In this document: piece by piece, positions 23,840 through 32,636 of the stretch
Position numbering within the stretch: the first letter of the stretch is position 1
Layout of the letters: every line of letters begins with the position of its first letter
From: Ruegeria arenilitoris
GTDB lineage: Bacteria; Pseudomonadota; Alphaproteobacteria; Rhodobacterales; Rhodobacteraceae
DNA: 49,026 bases
Direction of reading: 5' to 3'
NCBI RefSeq assembly: GCF_013035425.1
Contig: NZ_WQHX01000013.1
Coordinates: 1 to 49,026 of the forward strand
The notes under the pieces: generated by a model
Seen by the model: only the letters and a program-made list of their open reading frames with translations
Told to the model about the DNA's origin: nothing
Database searches by the model: none
Position numbers and translations under genes: made by a program

Positions 23840-24130
23840 TCACTTCGATGATCTGCCCAGCAAAAAGCCTAGGGCAAACGCTGCAGCGACAGTCAAGACG
23901 GGCTTCTGTTTGTGGAAGTCGTCCAGTTCGTGAACAAGTTGCCGAAAGACTTCCTCTATACTTTCTCCATTTATTCCAAAATCCGAAAGTTCCTTCGAGA
24001 GACTGGAATTCTCTTCTGCATCGTTGTCTGATTGGGGTGAAGTTACAGATAGTTCTTCTTGGTCGTCGCGTTCGTTCAGTTTCTCACGCAAGTCTGCCAA
24101 TTCTGCTTCAAGTTCAGCTTTGGTGGCCAT
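23840..24130 (-). CDS. YqjD/ElaB (DUF883)-like tail-anchored protein
   Basis: A 96-residue protein with an N-terminal coiled coil (TKAELEAELADLREKLNER), an acidic serine-rich linker and a C-terminal membrane helix ending GFLLGRSSK. That is the layout of YqjD/ElaB ribosome- and membrane-associated stress proteins. The ATG at 24130 follows GAGGGA; a frame open to 24187 is rejected. It ends 10 bases before the holin-like gene begins, so the pair is probably co-transcribed. The family match is by architecture and is tentative. Confidence 0.6.
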   Translation of the reverse strand: MATKAELEAELADLREKLNERDDQEELSVTSPQSDNDAEENSSLSKELSDFGINGESIEEVFRQLVHELDDFHKQKPVLTVAAAFALGFLLGRSSK

Positions 24131-24240
24131 TGTTTCCCTCACACTTAAACTTATTGAATCGTGAGTGAACGAGAACTCTTCATCCAATGAGGCACCAAAG
24201 GTTCAGAACAGTCTTTGGTGATTTGGGAGATTAAATCGTT

Positions 24241-24474
24241 CTATGACTTTTTCATTCGGTCGTACGCTTCCTTCATTTTCAAGCCGAGTTCTTTTGCAGC
24301 TTCTCCAACTTCATCGGCAGTTTTCTCAAACTGGGCACGGCTCAAAAACTTGTCCCAATCTTGCATCAAAGTTTCCCACTCATCCTCTGCTTCACGCGCA
24401 CCCAGATGTAGTTGCAGACGCAGTTCGTCCCTTTTCTTTTTCAGCTCATCAATAAGGTTTGAGTCACCAGACAT
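24241..24474 (-). CDS. Small coiled-coil protein of unknown function
   Basis: A 77-residue charged, helical protein (MSGDSNLIDELKKKRDELRL at the start; ELGLKMKEAYDRMKKS at the end) with no cysteine or membrane helix. A perfect AGGAGG lies 8 bases before the ATG, which supports real translation. The heptad-like pattern suggests a coiled coil that may pair with the membrane proteins downstream. The sequence resembles small stress-associated proteins in general, but no family is recognised with confidence. Confidence 0.6.
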   Translation of the reverse strand: MSGDSNLIDELKKKRDELRLQLHLGAREAEDEWETLMQDWDKFLSRAQFEKTADEVGEAAKELGLKMKEAYDRMKKS

Positions 24475-24598
24475 CTTAAAGCCTCCTAGAAGTTCATTGG
24501 TAATTCTGTGATTAGGAATAATGCATCAAATTCATTGAAAAACATAACGAAATATCCTGATATGGTAATGAAAATGGTACGCATCGGAGGGCTTGGAC

Positions 24599-25789
24599 AT
24601 GGCAAAACCTACACCTGAAGCTCTACGATGGTTTGCGTTGTTCTCAATCACTCTAATAGTGTCAGCGTTGTTTTTTGGAATGGTGCAACCGTTTTTGGTC
24701 GCACTTGTTCTGGCAGCTATAACTTCAGCGATGTCAGCGCGTATTTTTGCTAGAATGATGGTCCTGACACGTCGTCGAAGTGCTTTAGCGTCTGGGTTGA
24801 CCCTTGCTCTTCTCACCATCGCCGTCATAGCCCCATTGATGGGAATAGTCTGGATCTCTGTATTGCAGGCCCAGGGAATAGCAGATGAGGCTAGTAAACT
24901 GGTTGCACAGCTGACCAACTTGTCGACAGATGAGCCCTTGCCTGATTGGGTACCATTTCGTGACTTTTTGGGCGAAAGAAGCGCTCAAATAATGGCTAAG
25001 CTTGGCGAAGTAGCCAGCGCGATAGGCGGATTTGTCGTTTCGGCTCTTGGCGACATAACGCGCGGCACAGCAAGTTTTTTCTTAAGCCTCTTTGTATACT
25101 TTTATGCTGTGTTCATTTTCTTACAAATGGATCGTCCGGTCATCGATCTTATCCTCGCTTACACTGGTTTGGATCACAAAACCCAATTTGCACTTCGCGA
25201 CCGAATGGTTTCGGTCAGCCGAGCTACGATCAAAGGAACTCTGGTCATCGGCATTGCGCAGGGCGCTCTAGGTAGCCTAGGCTTCTGGGTCGCAGGAATA
25301 GAGGGTGCAGCGTTTTGGGGAGTGGTTATGGCCGTTCTGTCGGTTATCCCGGGACTGGGTCCTTTATTCATAATTTTCTGCGGAGTGATATGGCTGTTTG
25401 CGCAGGGCGAAACGACCGCGGCAATCGGCCTAGCCATTTGGGGTATGGCTGTAGTCGGAACAATCGACAACATTTTGAGGCCAATTCTTGTCGGTAGGGA
25501 TGCTGCGCTGAACGATATTATTATCTTGATTTCTACTCTTGGCGGCCTTGCGTTTTTCGGAGCCTCGGGTCTGATCTTAGGACCGGTGCTGGCCGGGCTA
25601 TTCGTAACGCTTTGGGACACATTGGCTGAGCAACCCGGCAACTCTAATGTCAAGGCAACACCTAATTCTGATCTTGCCGAAAAGGCTGAAATTAGCACCA
25701 GTTCAGTTCTGGACGATGAGCTTGCAAAAGAACTAGATGAACTAAAAAAACGTAGAGACGAACGGGTTCAGCGAGACGAAGAAGACTAG
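24599..25789 (+). CDS. AI-2E family transporter (PerM-like)
   Basis: A 396-residue inner-membrane protein with about seven to eight membrane segments, the extramembrane helix-loop region after the second or third segment, and the conserved VLSVIPGLGPLFIIFCG stretch and NILRPILVGRDAALND motif of the AI-2E/PerM family. The ATG at 24599 has GGAGGG seven bases upstream; an in-frame TTG lies two codons earlier. A charged coiled tail (ELAKELDELKKRRDERV) ends the protein. Family members export small signals or act as sodium/proton antiporters; the substrate is unknown. A second paralogue lies at 35074. Confidence 0.85.
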   Translation: MAKPTPEALRWFALFSITLIVSALFFGMVQPFLVALVLAAITSAMSARIFARMMVLTRRRSALASGLTLALLTIAVIAPLMGIVWISVLQAQGIADEASKLVAQLTNLSTDEPLPDWVPFRDFLGERSAQIMAKLGEVASAIGGFVVSALGDITRGTASFFLSLFVYFYAVFIFLQMDRPVIDLILAYTGLDHKTQFALRDRMVSVSRATIKGTLVIGIAQGALGSLGFWVAGIEGAAFWGVVMAVLSVIPGLGPLFIIFCGVIWLFAQGETTAAIGLAIWGMAVVGTIDNILRPILVGRDAALNDIIILISTLGGLAFFGASGLILGPVLAGLFVTLWDTLAEQPGNSNVKATPNSDLAEKAEISTSSVLDDELAKELDELKKRRDERVQRDEED

Positions 25790-25811
25790 CTCGCGGCCAG
25801 TGTTCCCAGCT

Positions 25812-26921
25812 TCAATTTTCTTTTTCGCCCTCAGCCATATGTATCGTTTGGGTGGGATAGGCTAACGCGGTACCTGCACTTGCGACAGTCTCTAAAACTT
25901 CTAGGGAAAGTCGTTCACTTGTTTCCAGATAGTCCAAATAAGTCCCAGACTTCGTCCAGGCATAGACCTGAATGTCGATGGAACTGTTGCTGATACCCGA
26001 TACGTTAACGTACTTGGGAGCATCATCATCGAGTGAGAAGGCCCCACTGTTCTTCAAGAACTCACTCAAGTCACGTCTAACTTTTTCAACTTGGTCACGG
26101 GACGACGAAAGAACAAGTGGAATTGAAATCATGATGCGCCTGTGCTGCATTCTAGAGTAATTTTTAACAACAGAATTTGACAGATCAGCATTCGGAACAT
26201 GGCGGGGCACTTGGTCGAAGCCAACCACGAGTGTGGAACGCAGATCGATCTTTTTAACCGTCCCCAGAAACTTGCCATCAACTTCAATGGCGTCTCCGGT
26301 GACAAATCGAGCCTCGCTTTGGTTGGTCATTCCCGCGATCAAATTCCGTACTAAGTCCTGTGCAGCGATCGCAAGTCCTGCGCCTAAAACACCGACGCCA
26401 GTAAGAGCTCCACTGATATCGACATTCCAGACTTTCAAAATGGCAGTAAGTCCAAAGATAAAAATAGCGAAGCGAGTAACTCTAGTGGTCCAATCAGCTT
26501 CAAGGGTTACATCCTGAAACTCACCCGTTTTTAAGATTGAAACAAAGTTACCCGCTAGTTCGTACCAAGTTGCAAACACAGCAACGATGGCGGCGGTCGC
26601 TAGAACGCTCCTAAAGAGACCACCTGTAAATTCGGGAAGTTCCAGAGCTTCAGAGACAAGGAAAATCGATAGGGTTACAAGAAGTACCTGAGTAGCCGAA
26701 ACGAGGCGTTCACTCGTTGCTTCACCAATCTCAGAAGATAAGTTTGACAGCAATGCGTTAAGCGCTGAAACTACCCCCTTAGCTAGCGCTCGACGAAAAA
26801 CCAAAACCGCCGCGCAAAACACCATCGCTGCAAGCGCCGCGGGTTGATCTACTGAGCTCCACCATCGTGACAGAGCATCACCGTACGAAGAAAGTGGCTC
26901 TCGAAAACTGTTTTCTTCCAT
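25812..26921 (-). CDS. MscS-family mechanosensitive channel
   Basis: A 369-residue membrane protein with four N-terminal helices, then the pore helix and beta domain of MscS. The LTGVGVLGAGLAIAAQDLVRN stretch carries the glycine/alanine-rich TM3 pattern, followed by IEVDGKFLGTVKKIDLRST and VPNADLSNSVVKNYSR. Such channels open under hypo-osmotic shock. The ATG at 26921 (MEENSFREP) is chosen; a TTG at 26945 has no better ribosome site. It converges with the AI-2E gene, whose stop is 22 bases away. Its neighbours are also envelope-stress genes. Confidence 0.88.
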   Translation of the reverse strand: MEENSFREPLSSYGDALSRWWSSVDQPAALAAMVFCAAVLVFRRALAKGVVSALNALLSNLSSEIGEATSERLVSATQVLLVTLSIFLVSEALELPEFTGGLFRSVLATAAIVAVFATWYELAGNFVSILKTGEFQDVTLEADWTTRVTRFAIFIFGLTAILKVWNVDISGALTGVGVLGAGLAIAAQDLVRNLIAGMTNQSEARFVTGDAIEVDGKFLGTVKKIDLRSTLVVGFDQVPRHVPNADLSNSVVKNYSRMQHRRIMISIPLVLSSSRDQVEKVRRDLSEFLKNSGAFSLDDDAPKYVNVSGISNSSIDIQVYAWTKSGTYLDYLETSERLSLEVLETVASAGTALAYPTQTIHMAEGEKEN

Positions 26922-26992
26922 AAATTCGATTTGTAACTCTAGCAAACGGATGTGTCGAACCCGCTTTAGAATTTGGCGGGTTCGTTGGCCCT

Positions 26993-27850
26993 TTAGCCGA
27001 GGGCCTCGCCTGCCAGCTTAGCTGCTTTGCTCAAAAGAGCTTTTCTGTAAGAGTATTCCTCTTGTATCTCTGCTTTTCTTTTTTGGAACCGATCTCGTGT
27101 TTTTTCTGTCGCCGAGGTGATTTGTTGGTCAATCGCATCCAATCTGGCATCGAACTCCGCGTCGATCTCGTCTAGCCGAGCGTTAATACGGTCGTTCGTT
27201 TCTTTGACCTTTGTTTTGGTTTTGTCGATACCTTCCTGGATATCTGCAGCCATTTCGTCAGCGGCTTCGTCCAGTTCTTCTTCCATAGAAGTCAGCTCTT
27301 TGTCCAATGCAACCATTTCTGCTTCTATCTGTTCATCCACGGCGTCGGTCCGAAGCTTTCTGAATATGGTTCCACCATTTTCCTTCATTTTCACATCGAG
27401 CGGAGCAGTCCAGACTTCGTCTACAGACGCGACTATGCAATATTTTCCAGGCAGGAGTTCGACGGCAACGTTGTCCAGCATCGCAACATCAACGCCAGAA
27501 ACCCAAAGATCTCGATATGCACCAAAAACACCGCCCGTCATTGAGCCCAGCGCCATGCCGCCGGCCGCAGCCTGAGCAGCTGCCGCCGAACCCGCGACTG
27601 CGGCTCCAGAGGCCACTGCTGCCGGCCCAGCCAAGACACCTACCATTGCGCCAAGCATAAGGCCGAAAGCAGTTCCAATTGGCCCTTCATCAGCTGATTT
27701 TTTGACCTCGACATTGCCCTCATTATCTTTAGCAATGATACCGGCCGCATAGACAGCAAGTTCGCCATCTCGATGCAGGTCACGCATCGCATCGGCGCCT
27801 TTGTATGCGGCCTCTTCAGTATCAAAGACTACAGCAATAAACTTTTCCAT
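26993..27850 (-). CDS. DUF1269 protein with C-terminal coiled coil
   Basis: A 285-residue protein. Residues 1 to about 165 resemble DUF1269 (EKFIAVVFDTEEAAYKGADA at the start), with a central Gly/Ala-rich glycine-zipper segment (about 55-110) that may insert into membrane. Residues about 170-275 form a long acidic coiled coil (DARLDAIDQQITSATEKT and neighbours). The ATG at 27850 follows AGGGGAGAG. DUF1269 proteins are linked to envelope stress in other bacteria, but their function is not established. The added coiled coil is an unusual extension and may drive oligomer formation or binding to a partner. Confidence 0.7.
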   Translation of the reverse strand: MEKFIAVVFDTEEAAYKGADAMRDLHRDGELAVYAAGIIAKDNEGNVEVKKSADEGPIGTAFGLMLGAMVGVLAGPAAVASGAAVAGSAAAAQAAAGGMALGSMTGGVFGAYRDLWVSGVDVAMLDNVAVELLPGKYCIVASVDEVWTAPLDVKMKENGGTIFRKLRTDAVDEQIEAEMVALDKELTSMEEELDEAADEMAADIQEGIDKTKTKVKETNDRINARLDEIDAEFDARLDAIDQQITSATEKTRDRFQKRKAEIQEEYSYRKALLSKAAKLAGEALG

Positions 27851-27887
27851 CAGGCTCTCCCCTTTTTCCTGTTCGTTTGGAAACGAC

Positions 27888-28700
27888 TCATTGTTGAAAC
27901 TGCATATTAACAGCAAAGTACACTTGCGTTTTTGGCAGTCCCGCGCCGCGATCTGCGACAGACCACTGTGGTTCTACAAAAAGATTGAAAACAGTTTTGT
28001 TGCGCTTGAAGACTTTGCCAATTCGAATTCCTAGAGGAACCGAATACGCGTCATTCTGAAAGTTGTAAGTCCAAATTGGTGCTCCTCCAGTATACCAGCC
28101 TTGACCAAGCTGATAGAACGCAAACGGTTGAAATGCTCCGAGACTCACACGTGGGTTTCCGTCTGTATCGCCAACGCCGCCGCGCCAAGTTAACAGGTAT
28201 CCATATTGAAACTTTGGTGACTTGGCGTTGAAGTATACATTTGCGAGGCCCAGTTGCCATTGATCCGAACCAAGTAGATCACTTGTGGCGGTGGGAGCTA
28301 CCAACTCCGGGCCTATGGCAAAACTGACCGCCGGATCTCCGGTGTTGATCTGATACGCCGCGAATATATCAAAATCACCCAGCCCGCTTTCGGTTGATCC
28401 GTTAACGCCAACTGGAAAGCTGTTGTAGGGAAGCGAGGCTCTGATTAGCCATTGCGAGTCTCCTATAGAAACTGGCTGCGCGTACCGCAAGACGAACTGA
28501 TTTCCGCTTTTCCCGCTCGGTCCTGTAAACTCGTCTATGTAGTAGTTCTGAAGATTAAACGCCGTGATGTTAGCTAGGGGGTTGTTCGCCTGAGCGGCTG
28601 CTTCTGCATCACTTTGTGCAAAGGCAGCGCCGATGTCTGACAGCAGCCAGAGAATTCCCAACGCTGCAACCAAATAGCTTCGTTTCAAAGTTAATGGCAT
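27888..28700 (-). CDS. Outer-membrane beta-barrel protein (MetA-pathway phenol degradation-like)
   Basis: A 270-residue protein with a signal peptide (about 1-29, ending GAAFAQ) and alternating aromatic/polar strands ending in a terminal phenylalanine region (YFAVNMQFQQ), typical of outer-membrane barrels. The central pattern (FAIGPELVAPTATSDLLGS, YGYLLTWRGGVGDTDGNPRV) resembles the PF13557 family of putative channels for hydrophobic compounds. It precedes the DUF1269 gene by 37 bases on the same strand and may be co-transcribed with it. No substrate can be named. Confidence 0.7.
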   Translation of the reverse strand: MPLTLKRSYLVAALGILWLLSDIGAAFAQSDAEAAAQANNPLANITAFNLQNYYIDEFTGPSGKSGNQFVLRYAQPVSIGDSQWLIRASLPYNSFPVGVNGSTESGLGDFDIFAAYQINTGDPAVSFAIGPELVAPTATSDLLGSDQWQLGLANVYFNAKSPKFQYGYLLTWRGGVGDTDGNPRVSLGAFQPFAFYQLGQGWYTGGAPIWTYNFQNDAYSVPLGIRIGKVFKRNKTVFNLFVEPQWSVADRGAGLPKTQVYFAVNMQFQQ

Positions 28701-28832
28701 GCGAATTCCATTATTAATGGGCTATCCAACTCAAGCAAAAATAATGCGCCTCTACGGTAACACTTATGATGATCAAGGTCAGGGCTATTCCGCGCAAGCA
28801 GGATTCGATCGGCCTCTCAAGCAATTACTAAA

Positions 28833-30752
28833 TCACGGCGAGTACCAGATAGGTGAGGTATAAGCGCGGTCTTGGAGAACCATTGGAACCTCTGGATCCA
28901 TCACAACGCCGTAGTAGGCCGCGTCGTAGGCTTGCCATGTAGGCTTGGGTATTTCTAGCACGCGAACATAGTAGAAAGCACGCCGCGTTGGGTCGAAGTC
29001 AGGATCGGTCCAGACAACGTTAAGCATCGGGTCGCCAATGGTGTTGGTGTAGGTCGCATTTTCCACGTCCACCGTGTTGCCCACATCCCCGTCACAAGTG
29101 TAATCAACAATCGCGCGCCCGTCTGAGCATGCCATGTCAAAGATCCTCTCTGAGGTCGTGCCGTCCGCGTTTAACCAGCCCTTGACCATCTGTACGCGGT
29201 CGAGATTGGCATTGTCAGGATCGCGCAGAGAGCGAACCATGAAGGTCGGAGACTTGCCTTCTGGTGCATTCATCAGGTCGCCGCCCATCGGCACACCAGC
29301 TGCGTACCCACGTTCGGCAAAGTCAGGCCGTTCGACCTCATCAGTGGCGAAATCCCAGCCTCCGAAGACGCGTACTACAATGCGAGAACCGGTGGTGGCG
29401 TAGACTTCCTTGCGGTTTAGAGCGTCGAAAATTGCCTCGCGAGTGTTCTCTCTCGCCCAAACGCCGGTCAAGCCGGCAGCAAGTGTTTCCCAGTTGTAGT
29501 AATCGGTGCCTTCCAACTCACCTGTCATAAAGACATGGCTCCAGCGGTTCGGATCCGGCTCGGCGGGCGGGTTCTTACCGAAGAAGTTGTCCTCGCGGGT
29601 TGTCGCCAAAGACGTGTGAGCATCAGTAGAGCCTATCATTCCAAACTTGAACGGATTGGTTCCTAAATTCTCTTCATGAGCGAGACCTAGGCGTAGCGCT
29701 GACCGGGCGTATTGGTGCGGTAGCATCTCTTCTGTGATCCGGTTTCGCCCACCGAGATCACCCTTGTCCCAAGTTCCGAAATCGGCCCAGCGATCATCTG
29801 GTGAAAGAGCCGGATGGGTTTCACCGTCGCCCTTTATCTGCGTCATCTCATAGATCGGTTCGAAACGCATACGTTGCTGCGCGTAGGCCTCAGTAAGCGG
29901 TTCTCCGTTGTTTCTCTCATCTGCAAACATCAGACCGGTGCCCCAGTTGCCGTTGTGTGCAGCAGCGATGGTGCGACCACCCGTTTCTTCCTCGTAGGCC
30001 GCCATCCAATCCCAAAGATCTTCGGGATCATCACTATCGAATGTGGCGAAAGGAATGATCTGGCCCGCGCGATCCGCGCCATCTCGGAACATCACTACTC
30101 GGTGCAGGTTATTTCCGTTCGAGGACGACGACCACTCAAATCCAATAATCGAAGTGAAGACGCCGGGGTTGTTATACTGTTCGGCATAGGCGGTGGACTT
30201 GTCCCAGGCGGAGTGCTGTATTGACGGGTTTTCCACTAGGTTTTCTAGCCGTGCGGCAGAATCTACGACCTCGTAGAAGGCCTGCATTCCTAGTTCAGGG
30301 TTACCGCTTTGGCGCATGTCGTACCAACGCTTGGTTACCGGGTCTTCCATGATAACCGGATCTCCCTTGGCCAGCATGTCAGCAAGTCCAAAATATTCAG
30401 CATGATCTGCAACAACGAGCCAGTCGAGTGGACGGTGCAGTTTCACCCGGCTGCCGGTGCTAGAAACCAATTCTTCACCGCGTGCAAAGCGGTACGCATC
30501 TCCGGGATCAAGCGTATTTCCGAAAAAACCACCGTCTATCGAATAGGACGTGTGCAGATGGGTGTCGCCCCAATAAACACGGTTCGGCATGTGCTGATCA
30601 ACAAAGGGAGAGTAGTCAGGCGTGTCCACGTTGACATCCGCGGGATCAAGAGTGCCGTATCCAAGGGACTCTTCCCGATCCTGAGCAAACGCTGTTGACA
30701 CGCTGACGGTCAGCGCTCCCAACGAAATTGCCGTAAAGGTTGTGAATTTCAT
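28833..30752 (-). CDS. DUF3604 secreted protein with PHP-like metal motifs
   Basis: A 639-residue protein with a Sec signal peptide (about 1-23, ending AFAQ). The domain starts VYWGDTHLHTSYSIDGG, whose H-x-H is a PHP-phosphoesterase-like metal motif, and continues with VVADHAEYFG and IGFEWSSSSNG. These suggest a periplasmic metal-dependent hydrolase, but DUF3604 has no settled reaction. GGGAGGG precedes the ATG. The DUF1254 gene is 96 bases upstream on the same strand, so the two secreted proteins are probably co-expressed. Confidence 0.8.
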   Translation of the reverse strand: MKFTTFTAISLGALTVSVSTAFAQDREESLGYGTLDPADVNVDTPDYSPFVDQHMPNRVYWGDTHLHTSYSIDGGFFGNTLDPGDAYRFARGEELVSSTGSRVKLHRPLDWLVVADHAEYFGLADMLAKGDPVIMEDPVTKRWYDMRQSGNPELGMQAFYEVVDSAARLENLVENPSIQHSAWDKSTAYAEQYNNPGVFTSIIGFEWSSSSNGNNLHRVVMFRDGADRAGQIIPFATFDSDDPEDLWDWMAAYEEETGGRTIAAAHNGNWGTGLMFADERNNGEPLTEAYAQQRMRFEPIYEMTQIKGDGETHPALSPDDRWADFGTWDKGDLGGRNRITEEMLPHQYARSALRLGLAHEENLGTNPFKFGMIGSTDAHTSLATTREDNFFGKNPPAEPDPNRWSHVFMTGELEGTDYYNWETLAAGLTGVWARENTREAIFDALNRKEVYATTGSRIVVRVFGGWDFATDEVERPDFAERGYAAGVPMGGDLMNAPEGKSPTFMVRSLRDPDNANLDRVQMVKGWLNADGTTSERIFDMACSDGRAIVDYTCDGDVGNTVDVENATYTNTIGDPMLNVVWTDPDFDPTRRAFYYVRVLEIPKPTWQAYDAAYYGVVMDPEVPMVLQDRAYTSPIWYSP

Positions 30753-30848
30753 CGTACCCTCCCAAAGCGAACAACCATTTTGTTTTTGTACCTGCCACTG
30801 ATGTTCGAACGGCTGGGCTCCGCGGAATTTAGCCGGGAAAGCCCCGCA

Positions 30849-32420
30849 TCACTTCGCATATTCATCGAAGCTATCAACGCGGTGAATGTTCGGCAGTTGG
30901 TACGTACCGTCATAGAACTCGGCGTGCGCACCATAAGCGCGGATGTAAGGGAACCAGCCACGCCCAGGAAGTGTCCGGACATAGTTGCTCTCCCAACCTT
31001 CCGGAGCTGGGTCAGGTCCAAGCATCACCACAAAAGAGCCGTCGTCATTTTTCTTGGGTTGGTGCCCCAGACTGTCGATTGTCACGTCATCACCACTCTC
31101 GAGTCCACGGTTGTCCAGCAGGACCCGCGTATCGGGGTCATAGATCGTCAGAGACCAGAACAGGTCTGTCTTGGGTTCACGCTGGAACTCCATCACATAA
31201 CGTTCTTCGCCCTTAAGCCGTTCGCCATCCGAGTCCTCGAACTTGGCAACATATCCCTGTGCCTTACCTGGACGTGGCACCGTCATTGATGGTGACGTCA
31301 GTTGCGCTTCGTAAGTGTAACGCGCTCGAGGATCGAAAATGTCGAAATTTTGCGTGCTTTGGTCGTACTTAATACCGTCGCCCCATTCCCCGCCAAGAAC
31401 GTAGCGCCAATCATATTCACGTAAGACGCCATCTAATCGTTCGCTGAAAACAAAGGACTTGGCCATCATCTCGCCGACCTTTGCACCATCGAGCAATGCC
31501 GCTGTCTGTCGTTCGTTGGGTTCGAATGGCTTTCCACGCTCAACGCCTAGCGTGCGAAGCCAATACATAAAGAAACGGTCCCGCTCTGACAGAACTTCGT
31601 TATTGATAGCTGCGTGTAAAACCTCCCAAAAGGCCATGCCCCTGGGCTGGATCGTTGGAAGGAACTTGTCCCCGCCCGCGTGTACCACTGTCGCGGGTTC
31701 CGCGCCATATTGATACATCTGGATCTGATCCCAAGTTTTCTGAACCACTTCGACATCGGCGCCGGCCACGCGTGCTAGAACCACAGCGCGATCTGTTCCA
31801 ATCTCATGAACTTGGAAGTCGTCACCCAACTTCTGCTGATCGGGTCGCATATCTTGTGGTGTATTCGGGCCAACGATGACATGCCTTCCACCCTTGCCCT
31901 CGAATGGCCCAAAGATGCCGATGTCAGTCGGCGATTCCTGCCACATGTCGATAACCATGCCGATCACCACTCCCGGTGGTACATCGAGCACGGTTGCGGC
32001 TCTGTCCGTATTTAAAAGGCCAAGGGCGTAGTTGGTGGTTTCATTTGCAGTTAGATACCCTCGCCTCTCATTAAACGACTCGATGCGAACAAAATCTCCA
32101 TATTTGAAATCAAAGTTGCTGAAGTAGTTCTGGGCTAACCTTTCCTGAGCGACGATTGGCAGAGCCCAAAGATAGAGCTGCGCTGCACGCTGATGGTCGA
32201 TCAACTCATAGATACGATCGGCCGTCTGGGCTGTCGGAAAACTGTGTTCAAGTTGGAAGTCACCGAAGAAGGTTTCGACCATTCCAGTGACAGGCATTTC
32301 CGACGCAAACTCTTCTTCGGTCTGAATGTCGGTAAGACGGATCTCCTCAGCCAAAGCGCTCACCGCCAGGACCATCGAGGTCGAAATTACAGCCAAACCC
32401 GCAGTGGGAAATATTTCCAT
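30849..32420 (-). CDS. DUF1254/DUF1214 secreted protein
   Basis: A 523-residue protein. A signal peptide (about 1-24, ending VSALAEE) is followed by a DUF1254 region (about 60-190; AAQLYLWALPIVAQERLAQN, AVVLARVAGADVE) and a C-terminal DUF1214 region (ERYVMEFQREP, FWSLTIYDPDTRVLLDN, then LGPDPAPEGWESNYVRT). The ATG at 32420 has AAGGAG at a suitable distance; a GTG at 32438 is rejected because it would coincide with the ribosome site. The reaction is unknown. It is divergent from an AraC regulator and upstream of DUF3604. Confidence 0.82.
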   Translation of the reverse strand: MEIFPTAGLAVISTSMVLAVSALAEEIRLTDIQTEEEFASEMPVTGMVETFFGDFQLEHSFPTAQTADRIYELIDHQRAAQLYLWALPIVAQERLAQNYFSNFDFKYGDFVRIESFNERRGYLTANETTNYALGLLNTDRAATVLDVPPGVVIGMVIDMWQESPTDIGIFGPFEGKGGRHVIVGPNTPQDMRPDQQKLGDDFQVHEIGTDRAVVLARVAGADVEVVQKTWDQIQMYQYGAEPATVVHAGGDKFLPTIQPRGMAFWEVLHAAINNEVLSERDRFFMYWLRTLGVERGKPFEPNERQTAALLDGAKVGEMMAKSFVFSERLDGVLREYDWRYVLGGEWGDGIKYDQSTQNFDIFDPRARYTYEAQLTSPSMTVPRPGKAQGYVAKFEDSDGERLKGEERYVMEFQREPKTDLFWSLTIYDPDTRVLLDNRGLESGDDVTIDSLGHQPKKNDDGSFVVMLGPDPAPEGWESNYVRTLPGRGWFPYIRAYGAHAEFYDGTYQLPNIHRVDSFDEYAK

Positions 32421-32636
32421 AGATTTGACTCCTTTCACTCGTTTCGTGTCAGATGTTGTTGCAATACCTTAGAAATGGAGAAGCTTTGCGCGGAGATTGC
32501 CGCTAAGCCTAACAACCCCAGAATTAGGCAAATCCGGATTTTTCGCGAACTTTTTCATTATCCCATATCTGCAAGTCGGTTGAAAAAATGCCCGCCGACC
32601 CAGCGACAGTCAAATTCGATAAGGGGGGAGCGAACT
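32421..32636. promoter_or_regulatory. Divergent spacer between the DUF1254 operon and AraC gene
   Basis: A 216-base, AT-richer spacer that should hold promoters for both the DUF1254-DUF3604 unit and the AraC regulator. No clear boxes or inverted repeats were picked out by eye beyond the ribosome sites on each side (AAGGAG for DUF1254, GGGGGGAG for the regulator). Confidence 0.3.

Noticed and set aside
32193..32636. 148-residue N-terminal extension of the AraC regulator
   Set aside because: It lies over the start of the DUF1254 gene on the other strand and lacks family resemblance; a GTG with a strong ribosome site at 32637 explains the start.
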